This document shows positions 1-11,515 of a stretch of 29,981 nucleotides of DNA, piece by piece (the stretch's first letter is position 1; each line of letters opens with the position of its first letter). This DNA is from Priapulus caudatus (lineage: Eukaryota > Priapulida > Priapulimorpha > Priapulimorphida > Priapulidae). Position numbers and translations under genes: made by a program. Location: NCBI RefSeq assembly GCF_000485595.1, contig NW_014577101.1, positions 280,295 to 310,275 on the forward strand, read 5' to 3'. The notes below the pieces were generated by a model that was given only the letters and a program-made list of their open reading frames with translations, was not told where the DNA came from and ran no database searches.

Positions 1-1330
1 TGCGCCTCCCGGTCTCGATATTCGCCAAGCATCCCAAACAATATATGATTACTGTGTTCTTCGACCAGGCGGGATGCGAAACCTGTATTTCTTCAATGGC
101 CCGACAATGGGAGTTTCGAGACGTGAGAGGTAAAAAACCTACGAAAACGATATATATACTTCCTTGCCGTCGTTGTTAGGCCGACACGATATTTTGCCAT
201 TTTAAAAGTTCTGTGCCGCTATGCGCATTGGCCGCATCACACAATGGTGCGGTCACAAATTGTTCTCGCTGATAGTGACGTATTACAATATAGTCATTAT
301 CAAGAAAGTGTTCGCAAATTCGCAGTAACGATTAGACCATGTTTATTTACCAGTCGCGTCTTTCCTTGCTAATAGCAACCGCATATGCGCTTCTTATCTA
401 GAGTCAGTATTTGGCTGCATGTACAGTAAGGGCGATTTATTAGTCTGGATTCTGTTAAGTTGCCTTATATCTGCGTGTGAGAAGTATGTGGATAGTATCA
501 CGCATTCCTTTTTGCGAATTGCCGCTGCTTAATGCTATTATAGAATAGAAGTAAGTGATAATGTAAATGGTAATAAGAGATATTTAAAACAGCTGAGGAC
601 ATGCACGAGTCCATAGCAAACGATAATGTGGTAAAAGGTACGGCTGCTCGCCGTTATAGTTTAGAGACAAATTTGCTAACAGGAGCCTTAGGAATAATTA
701 TTAAACGAGTAATAGATTCGTGTCCCGTTTTGCCATCTACACTAGTTTATATAAACGAGCGCGCGGATGTCTCCGCCTTCCCTAAACCGCATACGTTGTC
801 GCCATAGTGCTTTATCAATGCTTTCTCGCCAAGTCGGCAGCATCCAAAGCGATTCGCGGAGTATGTTTATCAGGATAAATGCCGCAACCGTCGTTACTTC
901 TGCGGCGATACCGTCTTCAATGCAGGAGTTTCCGCCACAGCAGCCGCGCCGCCCGGTAACAAGGTACCGGCACGTTATGCGTGACGACCGGCGCACCGGG
1001 CTTCATCCTATTAGCCACAGTCAATTCAGCTGTTTGCCGCTTTATGCTAGCCTTTAACCGCCACGCGAACAGCCCGGCCACGTTTCGAACACCTGCCGAG
1101 TGCATGAAGAGTCGAAAGATTCAGCGCCGCGCGCGTCCTTAGCTTCCTGTTAAACGCTCGGGCCTTGTTGTCAATTTGCACGCATGAGCGTCTATCGCTT
1201 CGCCGGCTGCTGCGTACTGTCGTGGAGGGCAGGCACGGCCCTCGCGGATGGTGCCGCCCCTGTCGCCGACAGAAGTGCAAATCCCCTCCGTAACCCGTAT
1301 ACGGTAGCGCACGCAGCGATCAGCTATAGC
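1..1330. other. Gene-less stretch at window start
   Basis: No ORF here resembles a known family. GC content rises between about 740 and 1280, where several short overlapping ORFs occur on both strands, but none has recognisable motifs or convincing splice sites. If the hemopexin gene at 4337 extends upstream, this would be intron or flank. Confidence 0.5.
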
Positions 1331-1490
1331 TGTGTGTGTGTGTGTGTGTGTGTTGTTGTGTGTGGTGTGTGTGTTGTGTGTGTGTGCGTGTGTGTGTGCG
1401 CGCGCGTGTGCGTGTGCGTGCGCGTGTGTGCGTGCATGCGCGCGTTTCATGTGTGTGTGTGTGCGGTGCGTGTCCGTGTGTGGTGGTGTT
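1331..1490. repeat. TG/GTGC microsatellite
   Basis: A nearly continuous alternating purine-pyrimidine tract: (TG)n at first, then interrupted by GTT, and later rich in CGCG and GTGC. ORFs through it encode Cys/Val runs and are artefacts of the repeat. Such tracts can adopt Z-DNA. Confidence 0.9.
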
Positions 1491-1673
1491 GCCCCGGCAA
1501 CGAAGACGTTGACCTTACAGAAAGCGAAACAGTAACGCTATATAGCTGTTCTGCATGTAAGGCGATACGCTTTACGTTGGCCACTGTAATAAGTGCGGTG
1601 TGCGCGTGTCCACTGTATGTCTGTACAAGTGCGCCGCGCAGTCCGGCCACCCTGCGCTTTGCGCGCGCTCGTG

Positions 1674-1770
1674 TTGTGTGTGTGCGTGGTGTGTTGTGTG
1701 TGTGTGTGTGTGTGTGTGTGTTGTTGTGTGTGTGTGTGTTGGTGTGTGTGTGTGCGTGCGTGCGTGCGTG
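1674..1770. repeat. TG microsatellite at the left edge of duplicated unit
   Basis: (TG)n with a few GTT interruptions, ending in four GTGC units and then GCATGTTTGCG. The same TG-then-GTGC ending precedes the second copy of the unit at about 4930-4955, so this tract marks the left boundary of the tandem duplication. Confidence 0.85.
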
Positions 1771-1779
1771 CATGTTTGC

Positions 1780-4336
1780 GTTCGCTGCATGTGCGCGCAA
1801 ATCCTTTTGCAAGTGGCACAACATAAAAAGGCAATTCTATTAATCAGGCGATCTATTCAATTTTTTCAACAGCTATAAAAAGAATATTTTGTAGATCTTC
1901 TATATTCATATAAGTGATATATTCTGCGATCATGCCACCCTAGCCCGACGGCAAATCCTTTCAGAGCGACCCAACAACCCACAATACATTCATTAAAAAA
2001 AATCCTATTCAAATGATGTTATAATCATTCGAGGTGGCGTTTTTTACATTCAGTATTGTCTATGCAGCGACTAATGCGCTCTAACCACGTCTCTGGGCAA
2101 AAGTTGCTAGTAGCATTACTTATATCCGGTTTATACCTTCTCACACGGCAACGAGAGTTAAACAGTTGACAAAGACGCCTTTTACTTGCCAGCCATTGAT
2201 CTGAACAAACAAACCGTTTGCCATTCTCGGCGCGTACAATTGCTACTTTGTGGTGACGCGAATTGGATGAGAAAAAACAGCTGTTGCCAAATGTAATCGC
2301 TGTGTGAAATCATCGTAATTTTGGGACACTCGTGGGCGGCACACCGGTATACGCGTCTTAAGCCTTGCCTCAGGCATACCGAGCATGCGCCGCAGCCGTC
2401 ACAGGCGGCCTGTGACGTAACTATGATCGGTTTATCATTTTACGCCACAATCATGTAATTTACCCACGGAGAATCGATCCTACAGACCGTTTGTCTGTTA
2501 CACTGGAAAACATTATGCAGCGGAGCCAGCAATTGCGCTGCGCATAGATACCCGTAACACTGTGGGGAAAAACCCGCGTTAAGAATCCGAACAAATAGTA
2601 GAGGTGAAACAAAGTAACACCTGTATTTAAAACGTGGGAAATCGAAGTCAACGCGTTACCATCAGAGATCTCAGAAGGAGCGGTGGCGAAATGATTTAGT
2701 GTATTTACGAGAGCGATGTTCTATCAACGAGCTAATATATTTTGTGTTTCTGGGTGACATTACCCGATGCTATCGGCCAAGCTATATATATACTCATATA
2801 GCTTTGAACCACGGAAGCTTACTGTTATACAGGGGTCGAAATTATATTGCAATTATTGCTACCATAAAGCCGAAACTTTACAACCACGCGTTAAAAAAAG
2901 ATAAAAATGACAATTATTAGGGCACGCCCGACAGCAGTTATTACTAATCAGCTCAAGATTTATAATGTGCAATTTTCTATCTAATAAAATTATCAACCAA
3001 TTTACTTGATATTATATTATCGCGTCGTCGGTACAGGATAACAGTTTAGCATAATGAACAGTAATTATAATAACTGCTCAGTCTACTCGTTTATTCGACG
3101 GACACCGGATTTCCCAATATTCACCCACATTTAAAATTGATTTAGTCTTCGACATAAATGACAGATGCTCGGCCAAATTTTGACGTCGTGTCTGTCGTAA
3201 CGCGTAGATATCAAACGGCACACCGAGATATATAATAACAGAGCGTTTTGTTGCATCACTTAAAATAGATGCATCACACGTGTCAATATAAATTCGAAGA
3301 AAGTACTAAAACCACTAGGTACGCCGGCTTGCTTCAGTGTACAGATTTAGTTGTTACAGATCTCACCAAGAACATATAGCATCAAGAGTCCATAAGTTAA
3401 AACAAAGTTTTTCTATTATGCGACTCTTAGATAGTATTTATTGCGGTTTTGCAAATGCCGGTCCGTTATTTCGTGACGCATTTTTGCTAAACTGACTCCT
3501 CGCTGGCAAACAGCCAATTAGAGCAGTCCAAAATTCTGGAATGGATATGTTGGTTAGGAAAAAAAAATTCGCCGGCCGGCGCATGTAGCGTACACAACAC
3601 ACACATGCTTTACAACGTTCTTTACGATTCTCTTACACGGGGCTCTCTTGTCGAGACATGTCTGGAATTTGCCTCTGTATACAAAATACGCTCGACAAAT
3701 ACTTATTTACAGACATGTATCCTTGCGCAACCAGAAAGTGTCCGGTTTATAAGGCCGACACGACTGGCGCGCGCGCGTGCGTAAGAGCCCAGGAAATAGA
3801 AGAAGACGGGGAAAGTTGACTACCGCCTACAGGATTTGTAAAATCTATGGTGCGCGCGCTCTCGCCTCCCCCGTTTCTTCTTCGGAAGAGCGTAACTCGC
3901 GCGTTTATACCGTGCACGCTTCACCCTCGAAAGGAATCCCTCTTTTTAACATTGGCCGGTATTTTACTAAATCAACAAGTCAGATAGATCAGCGAGTGTT
4001 TGAGCTGTCTACGGAGACGGCGGTCGCGGGAAAAGGCGTCCGCTTGCGTTTATGTAAACATGGGTTAATTACGCCGTTGCTTCCCGTCCGCAATTAATTG
4101 ACATTGCGGCAAATTCTTTTTTAGTCAAAGAGCGTATCATTTGACGTCACCCTGGAACGTGTGGCAACGGATCTCGCGGTAGCAGATTTTCGAAGGTCGC
4201 AATTCCAGTACAACACCTCTTCCCGCACCAAATCGTAAACGAAACGATGTCACTTCCTAGCGCATCAACATCGTCATGAATATAATTCGACCCCAACGAA
4301 CACGATGTTAAAACGCGTCCTCTTCTCATTTTGCAG
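1780..4336 (+). other. Probable intron upstream of the hemopexin exon
   Basis: No coding exon was recognised in this stretch. It ends in a good 3' splice acceptor, a pyrimidine-rich run ending TTTTGCAG at 4336. ORFs such as 3777-4097 have no recognisable domain. If the hemopexin gene is real, its previous exon lies before the window or in sequence I could not recognise. Confidence 0.5.
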
Positions 4337-4627
4337 GTGTATGGATACGAGGTGGCGAAGGGACATGAGGGCAGCTGCCTCCCCGGATTTCCGAAGATGA
4401 TTCGCGACGAGTATCCACCGAGTCCTGGCTCGAAGCCTCTTCCCAATCACCCGGACGCCGTCTACTACTCCTATACGGACACGGCCATGTACATCCTGAA
4501 GAACAACGAGTTCTGGATCAACGAGGCATTCCACCCGCTCGACCGACTACGAACGAATAGCGTCAAGGGCCCCTTCCCGATGTCGAAGAAGTGGTACGAC
4601 ATCTGTGACGTCGACAGCGAGCTGTGA
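4337..4627 (+). CDS. Terminal exon of a hemopexin-domain protein, probably a matrix metalloproteinase
   Basis: The exon opens directly after a splice acceptor (TTTTGCAG) in phase 0 and reads 96 codons to a TGA at 4625-4627. The peptide contains GFPKMIRDEYPP, then DAVYYSYTDTAMYILKNNEFW, and near the end KWYDIC. The pattern (G-[FY]-P-K-x-I, then D-A-V-[FY], then Y-x-[LI]-K-x-x-x-[FY]-W) is the hemopexin (PF00045) blade. A Cys a few residues from the C-terminus is typical of matrix metalloproteinases, where it is disulfide-bonded to the first blade. In that family the hemopexin propeller lies after the zinc-protease domain and guides substrate and inhibitor binding outside the cell. The catalytic exons are not in the window, so metalloproteinase identity is inference; another secreted hemopexin-repeat protein is possible. 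The exon lies inside copy A of the tandem unit. Confidence 0.8.
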   Translation: MYGYEVAKGHEGSCLPGFPKMIRDEYPPSPGSKPLPNHPDAVYYSYTDTAMYILKNNEFWINEAFHPLDRLRTNSVKGPFPMSKKWYDICDVDSEL

Positions 4628-4786
4628 AACGTCATCAACATGGCTGACGGCGCTTCGCTGCCCTGGCCAATAATATTAACGTGGACGCTTTCGCGCACAT
4701 CCGCTTGACGAACAATTGCTCAACGCTTGGTGCGCTCTTCAGTTCGTGCGCGCTAGACTTATATCGACATACGACGACGGCGAAGC

Positions 4787-4789
<3 letters not shown>
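4628..4789 (+). other. Probable 3' UTR of the hemopexin gene
   Basis: Sequence after the stop codon up to a CA microsatellite. It is conserved, with many indels, in the second copy after 7705. No canonical AATAAA was found before the CA tract, so the real 3' end is undefined. Confidence 0.4.
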
Positions 4790-4845
<56 letters not shown>

Positions 4846-4895
4846 CATTTTTGCTAAACTGACTCCTCGCTGGCGTGTGTGTGTGTGTGTGTGTA

Positions 4896-4948
<53 letters not shown>

Positions 4949-4950
4949 AT
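4790..4950. repeat. (CA)n / 30-bp insert / (TG)n junction between the tandem copies
   Basis: (CA)n fills 4790-4844. It is followed by 30 bases (4845-4874) identical to 3478-3507 of copy A, then (TG)n from 4875 ending in GTGC units. CA followed by TG on one strand is an inverted-repeat arrangement. The 30-base piece is out of place, since its normal home is about 1.4 kb upstream. Confidence 0.9.
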
Positions 4951-7876
4951 GTTTGCGTTCGCGAGTGCGCGCAAATCCTTTTGCAAGTGCACAACATAAA
5001 AATAGGCAATCATTAATCAGGGATCTATTCAATTTCAACAGCTATAAAAAGAATATTTGTAGATCTTCTATATTCATCTAAGCGTGAATATATTCGCGAT
5101 CATGCCACCCCTAGCCCGACGCAAATCCTTCAGAGCGACCCACACCCACAATAATTCATTAAAAAAAATCCTATTCAAATATGTATAATCATTCGAGGGG
5201 CGTTTTTTACATCAGTATTGTCTGCAGCGACTAATGCGTCTAACCACTCGTCTGGAAAAGTTGCTAGTAGATTATATATCGTTATACCTCTCACGGCAAC
5301 GAGAGTAAACAAGTGACAAAGACGCCTTTTACTTGCAGCTTGATCTGAACAAACAACCGTTTGCATTCTTCGGCGCGTACAATGCTACTTTGTTTGACGG
5401 AATGAGAGAAAAAAACACGTTGCAAATGTAATCGTGTGTGAAATCATCGTAATTTTGGGACACTCGTGGGCGGCACACCGGTATACGCGTCTAGCCTGCC
5501 TCAGGATACCGAGATGGCGGCACCGTCACAGGCGGTGTGACGTAACTATTATCGGTATCATTTACGCCAATCATGTAATTTACCCACGGAGAATCGATCC
5601 TACAGACCGTTGTCTGGTTACACTGGAAACATTATGCAGCGAGCAGCAAGCGCATGCGCATAGATACCCGTAACACGTGGGGAAAATAACCCGCGTAGAA
5701 TCCGAACAAATAGGTAGGGTGAACAAATAAACCTGTATTAAAACCGTGGGAAATCGAAGTCAACGCGTTACCATCAGAGATCTCAGAAGGATGCGGGGGA
5801 AATGCATTTTGTGTATTTACGAGAGCGATGTCTATCAACGAGTAATATATTTTGTGTTTCTGGGTGACATATACCCGATGCTATCGGCAAGTATATATAT
5901 ACTCATATAGCTTGAACCACGAGCTTACTGTTATACAGGGGTCGAAATTATATTGCAATTATTGCTACATAAAGCCGAAACTTTACAACCACGGTTAAAA
6001 GAAGTAAAAATGACAATTATTAGGCACGCCCGACAGAGTTATTACTAATCAGCTCAAGATTTATAATGTCAATTTTCTATCTAATAAATATCAATCCAAT
6101 TTCGTGATTATTATATTATTGGTCGTGGTACAGTGATAACAGTTTAGCAAAGAACAGTAATTATAATAACTGTCAGTCTACTCGTTATCGGACGGACACC
6201 GGATTTCCCAATATTCACCACATTTAAAATTGATTTAGTCTCGACATAAATGACAGAGCTCGCAAATTTTGACGTCGGTCTGTCGTAACGGTAAGATATC
6301 AAACGGGCACACCGAGATATATAATAACAGAGGTTTTGTGCATCACTTAAAATAGTGCATCACACGTGTCAATATAAATTTCGAAGAATACTAAACACTA
6401 TACGCCCGGCTTGCTTCAGTGTACAGATTTAGTTGTACAGATCTCACCAAGGAACTATAGCATCAAGAGTCCATAATAAAACAAATGTTTTTTCTATTAT
6501 GGACTCTTGATAGTATTTATTGCGTTTGCAAATGCCGGTCCGTTATTTCGTGACGCATTTTGCTAACTGACCCTCGCTGCTGTTGTAGGCCATCAGTACG
6601 GCCCGCGGCCGGCGCATGTAGCGTACACAACACACACATGCTTTACAACGTTCTTTACGATTCTCTTACGGGGTTCTCTTGGTCGGATGTTGGATTTGCT
6701 CTGTATACCAATTACGCTCGCAATATTATTCTACGAATGTATCTGCGCACACCAGATAAGTGCTCGGTTTTTAAGGCCCGACCGATTGGCGCGCGGCGTG
6801 CGTAAGCAAACCCCAGGTAGTGAGAGCGGGAAAGTGATACGACTACAGAGATTTGTTAAGAATCTATGGTGCTGCCGACCGTCTCGCTCCGCTTTTTCTT
6901 CGGAAGAGGCGTAACTCTGCGCGTTTATACGTGCCACGTTCCCCTCGAAGGATCCCTTTTTTTAACTTGGCCGCGTATTTACTATCCCAGGCCGATAGAT
7001 GCGCGGTGTTTGAGCCTGTTACCGGGACGGCGGTGAGGGAAAGGCGTTCGCTTTGTGGTTGAGTAAAGATGGGTTAATTACGTCGTTGCTTCCGGTCTTC
7101 GTCATAATTAATTGACGATGCGGGCAATTTTTTTTAGTCAAAGAGCGTATTATTTGAGCGTCCGTGGCGTGTGGCAACGGTCTCCGTATGTCAGAGTTCG
7201 GTTAGTCCGTGCTTCCAGCTACATAACATCTTTCTCGGCACAATCGTAATGCGACCGATATGTCATTCATAGCGCATCACATCGTCATTGATAGTATTTC
7301 CCTTCGGTTGTCTATGGTTCGACCCATCGAACACTTGATTTGTTAGAGAACGCTTCCTCTTTTTTGTTGAGGTGTTTTTATGGTGATGACGATGGTGGCG
7401 AAATGGGCAGCATGGCGTGCGTGCCTCCCGGAATTTTTCGAGATTGATTTTTTTTCCGGCTGCGAGTATCCACCCTGAGTCTCTGAGTTCGATGCGCTCT
7501 TCTCCGTCACCGGACGCGGGTCTGAGTATATCCTATCCGGGCCAGGCATTGTACTATCCTGTAAGTTCCAACGAGTTCTTGGTCATACGAGGTCCTGTTC
7601 GGCACCTGCTCTGACCGATAGATACGAATATAGTCGTTCAGAGGGCCCTTCCGATGTGGAAGAAGCGGTTACTGGACATCTGTTGAGTCGACATGCGAGC
7701 TGTGATGAGTCATTCACATGGCTGCTCGGCGGTTTCGTGCGTGGGCCGATATATTAACGTGGCGTCTTCTTCGCGCAGCATCGCTGTACGAACAATGTGC
7801 TAATCGCTTGGTGCTGCTGCTTCAGTTCGTCTGCGCCGGCTGTATATCGAATTAGCTGTAGCGGCGATACGGGACA
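4875..7876 (+). repeat. Tandem duplicated unit, copy B (indel-rich)
   Basis: Repeats copy A in the same order and orientation. In the first ~108 bases after the ATCCTTTTGCAAG anchor (4975), I count about six separate 1-3 base length differences from copy A and almost no substitutions, many in homopolymers. Divergence increases rightwards, and past about 6560 substitutions and insertions become common. This pattern resembles unpolished long-read sequence more than neutral evolution, although a real old duplication cannot be excluded. Confidence 0.85.
7372..7705 (+). pseudogene. Broken second copy of the hemopexin terminal exon
   Basis: Aligns to 4337-4627 through the pieces GGTGGCGAA, GCGAGTATCCACC, CACCGGACGC, CAACGAGTTCT, GGGCCCTTCC, GACATCTGT and GCGAGCTGTGA. 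The copy is 334 bp against 291 bp, so it carries about 43 net inserted bases and many frameshifts and cannot encode the blade. The acceptor CAG has become GAG (GTTGAG at 7366-7371). It is either a dead duplicate or an error-laden reading of the same exon. Confidence 0.8.
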
Positions 7877-8520
7877 CACCCAACACCCTCCACCCACCCT
7901 GACCACCCACACTACATACCCACATCACACCACACACACATATATCTTTATCATCTAGTTTTTACATAGTATCATAATGTAGATGTATCATACATATTAT
8001 TCTATCTCATATGTTCTAATTCTATCTTAGTGACGATACAGTTACTCTATAATTAAGAGCTGAGCTTTCATCATATCTTTATATTCGCATTACTATCATA
8101 TGATAATACATATTACCTACAGTGAAGTATATATTTCCCTCCATCGTACATATATCTCATACCTACACTCATACTACATACATACTTCTACGTATCACTA
8201 ATACTACTACTCTCTCTCATAATAACTACTATTATTTACTACTTACTACCAATTATTTTCATCTACTATACATATATACCTATCATAATATACTACTTTC
8301 ATCTCATCATATCATATCAGTATACATACTACATATCTATACATACATCATAAATACTAATCATATTACTACTCATACTACATACATACATAGTACCGAT
8401 ACATTTACTATACATCTATACATACACGGCTGCACGCGCACGCCACGACACACACCCCCCCGATGACAACAACACACACCACACTCCCGCCTCACACTCA
8501 TCATACTGATCCATCTATAA
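7877..8520. other. G-depleted low-complexity tract (CA / TATC / CATA-like)
   Basis: Starts as degenerate CA/CCAC sequence exactly where copy B should enter the CA microsatellite, then becomes an A/T/C sequence with hardly any G for about 500 bases (motifs ATAC, CATA, TATC, ACTACT). It returns to ordinary composition through a CA/CG-rich stretch at 8410-8520. No gene is supported; the 114-codon ORF at 8122-8466 is just stop-poor low complexity. Confidence 0.75.
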
Positions 8521-10839
8521 TAACTGCTTGGATACATAAGTGCGATAGCCGCTGACGCAGCCGCTCGGTCTGCTCGGCTCGCTACGCCGCATGCCACCCG
8601 CGCCACACACTCACACACACACACGTACACATACACAGAAAGAGAGAGAGAGAGAGAGGAATCGGGGGAGCATGCTTTGTCTGTTACTGCTCTGCATTCG
8701 CGCGACCGGAGACAAAGCCGACAGCGATCACGTGCAGCGCGCGTGGCGGTGAGATTGCTACCACACACTTGGCCTCAGACCGAATTACTCGCGCGGGAAA
8801 TCAAACACAGCGAAGCTCAGTGCCAAGTAACGTGCCTGCGTCATGTTCACGTCTGCGTAGCATCCGGCCGTAGAAACCGGAAGCGGAATAGAAGCCACTG
8901 TATACAATAACTTGCCGATACGCGCATGCAAGTTTCCTGTCGTGACACCGCGCCACCTGGTGCTGCACTGTGGAAATATAGGCAGCAGGGTGACTAAAAC
9001 GTCATTCAACTAGTAGATGATGGGGCGTTGATGACTTTGGGCTGCCATTCGAAATGGTAATAATTATACGTAAATGTCGACATTTTGTGTGTTATGTCTT
9101 TGCAATCTCTTTGGCTGTGATGAAAAGGGTATAAATAGATACGTTAAACATGACACTATTTACAAAGTTGCGACACAATTCCCTGTGGTAACGTAAGGTG
9201 ACTTTAATGTTTCACTACACTAATCGAATTATTGTTAGGGACGACTATTTACCCCTCTATATCTAAAGCAGTGTTGCTTGTGTCGGGTCGTTGTGCCAAA
9301 TCTGCTGTGCATTATGTTTTACATGCAGGTACACTGGCTTCGGGATTCAATAGTTCCAGCATCACCTCTGTCGTACTGCGTTATGCCTTGCAGGAAACGT
9401 GGGAATGTTTTGCTTCTGACGCCTCTACTGTCGCGAACACGTGTAACGAGTTGGCGCGTGATACTGTTGGGGGAGGGGGTTACATGTAAAACAACTAGTC
9501 TTTTGATGTTATGGTATGTGAGTTTCTGTGTCACGAAAATGCTGGACATCTCTGTTCGTTTCTGTTTGCATTTGAAGTGCAGATTGTCGTAGCTGTCTTC
9601 CGTGGCGCTATGCTTTTGTTATATACTATAATGTGTTTCGTATACACATTAACGCCACGCACGGACAACGCGTGCGAGGCATCGCACTACTTCGTTTACT
9701 AGTAGACTTGCTTCATTGTACGATCTTAATGCTATAGATCTCGTCATTTGAAATAGTCTAGTTTCTATGTGTAACGTTTACCGATAAATACTCAACTTGC
9801 GACCATGGTAACTGCTTGCTTCTGTGGAGTAGTGGGATATCATATTCTTGTACAAATCACTGCGCACCGCGTCCGCTGCGAACGAGTTATATCGTTTCAT
9901 TGGCTTCAGAACGTTAATAATCAATAATCAATAATTCGCTATGATCGAAAAAATAACGTGATTATAATTTGGCATTCGTAATTGTACATTGCAGGCTTAT
10001 AGTTAAAAACGAGTGCCATTTATTGCGAGAAAATCAAATGTTTTTTTGTGAAGGGTCTAGTCTAATGATCGTGAGTGGCGCACGAATATAAGAGTACGAC
10101 GTTATTGAATACGAAGGGGTGTGTAACCGAGAGCGTGCATAGCGGGTGTACGTGATGTTTTCTCACTGTAAAGGCAAATGTTTGATCGCGAGGTGAGAGA
10201 TGTATTCAGGAGTTGTCTCCAATGCTTACTCAACTCGAAACAGCCATGTTCGGTCGCGTTCCAGTCTTGATCACTAGACCAGAGCCGTAATACGCTTAAC
10301 TGTGTAAATTTTTACTTTTATATGAGAGGTTTAATTTATGTGAATGAAATGGACGAGCGAGAACGAACGATAGCAGGCTTTTGGGCTGATGATGTATATT
10401 TGAGAAAAGAACTATTGTAAAGTTTATTAGAAATTTTAAAAATTGACAAAGGGCAAAGGTATTCGTAATGGCGCATGTGGGTGGCGTAGGGACGCATACA
10501 CACGTGAGACGTGGTGTCCAAAGGAACAGTACTGAAAGCAAGCTCGACGAAAGTCTTACACTGAATTATTTAAGGCTATGCGAGAAATATCGTAGAGCAA
10601 TCTGTTGTTGGTAATGTGTTTGGTTTGCAGGCTTCTACCTACAGCGTTCGTTATTAGACCCGTGCAGACTTGCGCCACCTAATGCTGCCACTTCGTCAAT
10701 TCTTCGCCAAGCTACTGTAACTATTTATATTATGGAATAATATTGTTTTGTATAATTCTTTTGTGTACGCACTTGTCAATGTGACCGCACCTCGTTGGAA
10801 AAGCAACAAATAGATTTTTGCTAGAATATGAAGCATTCC
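8521..10839. other. Gene-less stretch
   Basis: No recognisable coding sequence. It contains a short (AG)n run at about 8640-8658 and a CTCF-like motif at 8950-8967; a related motif lies just before the following repeat block at 10672-10690. The short ORFs on both strands show no family resemblance. Confidence 0.5.
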
Positions 10840-11515
10840 GGTCGTTTCATTTCGTTGTCGTTCACAAAATTCGAAACGGTACTTCCACCCCCTAATAATA
10901 CAAAATGCTATCATCTCTTCGCATTACACAAAATGTTCGCTATTTTTTGCCAATAATATAGATTGCTATCCCTCCTTTCCTACCGAGTGCAAATTGATAC
11001 ACCCGTTTCGCTAGATATGAAACGTTATTTCTCCAGGCATTATGAATACGAAATAGCATCTCCTTTCGCGCAAAAGAATACAATGATACCATTCTCTTCC
11101 CCGAAAAAATAAAATTGCACCCATTCGTCTTCAAAAAGAACAAAATAGCACCACTTCTATTTCAAAAAGAATGAAAGAAATAGTAGCCCTCTCTTTTAGC
11201 CCTCACAAATACAACACATCGCGGCACGCCCTCCCTAAAAAAGACGAAATAAATCCCCATCTGCGAAAACAACAAAATAGTTCTACCTTCTGAAAAGAAA
11301 CACAATTGTACACCTCACACCGGGAACAAAACCAAATAGTACACATCCCTCCTAAAAAAAATCCGAAATCGTACATGCACGCCTCTTCAATAATAACAAA
11401 ATAGTACCCCACCCCGCTTCCTAAAGAACCAAATTTGACACCTATCGCCATGAAAAGAACAAATGGGGTTTCCTCCCGCTTTCGAACAAACAATACCACT
11501 CATCAGAAAAAAGTC
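10840..11515. repeat. Decayed ~30-35 bp minisatellite
   Basis: A loosely repeated A-rich then C/T-rich unit, approximately AAAGAACAAAATAGTACC followed by CCTCC/TTCC. Recognisable cores ACAAAATAG or close variants occur near 10899, 10928, 11053, 11108, 11142, 11273, 11331, 11396, 11430 and 11459. Neighbouring cores are often 29-34 bases apart, or about twice that. The minus-strand ORFs across it (10696-11499) reflect the repeat, not a gene. Confidence 0.55.

Larger units (their letters stand above)
1680..4844 (+). repeat. Tandem duplicated unit, copy A
   Basis: About 3.1 kb that recurs downstream at 4875-7876. Landmarks in order: TG tract, the ATCCTTTTGCAAG block at 1801, the GATCTTCTATATTCAT block near 1893, the GCATGTAGCGTACACAACAC block near 3580, the hemopexin exon at 4337, then a CA tract at 4790-4843. 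Offset between copies falls from about 3174 at the left to about 3035 at the exon, so copy B has lost bases overall. This copy keeps an open exon; the other does not. Confidence 0.88.

Noticed and set aside
1184-1878. 219-aa Cys/Val ORF and its His/Thr antisense ORFs
   Set aside because: They run through TG tracts; composition is explained entirely by the repeat.
3777-4097. 106-codon plus-strand ORF upstream of the hemopexin exon as a preceding exon
   Set aside because: No hemopexin or protease motif and no convincing splice sites; it lies in the presumed intron and is not preserved in the second copy.
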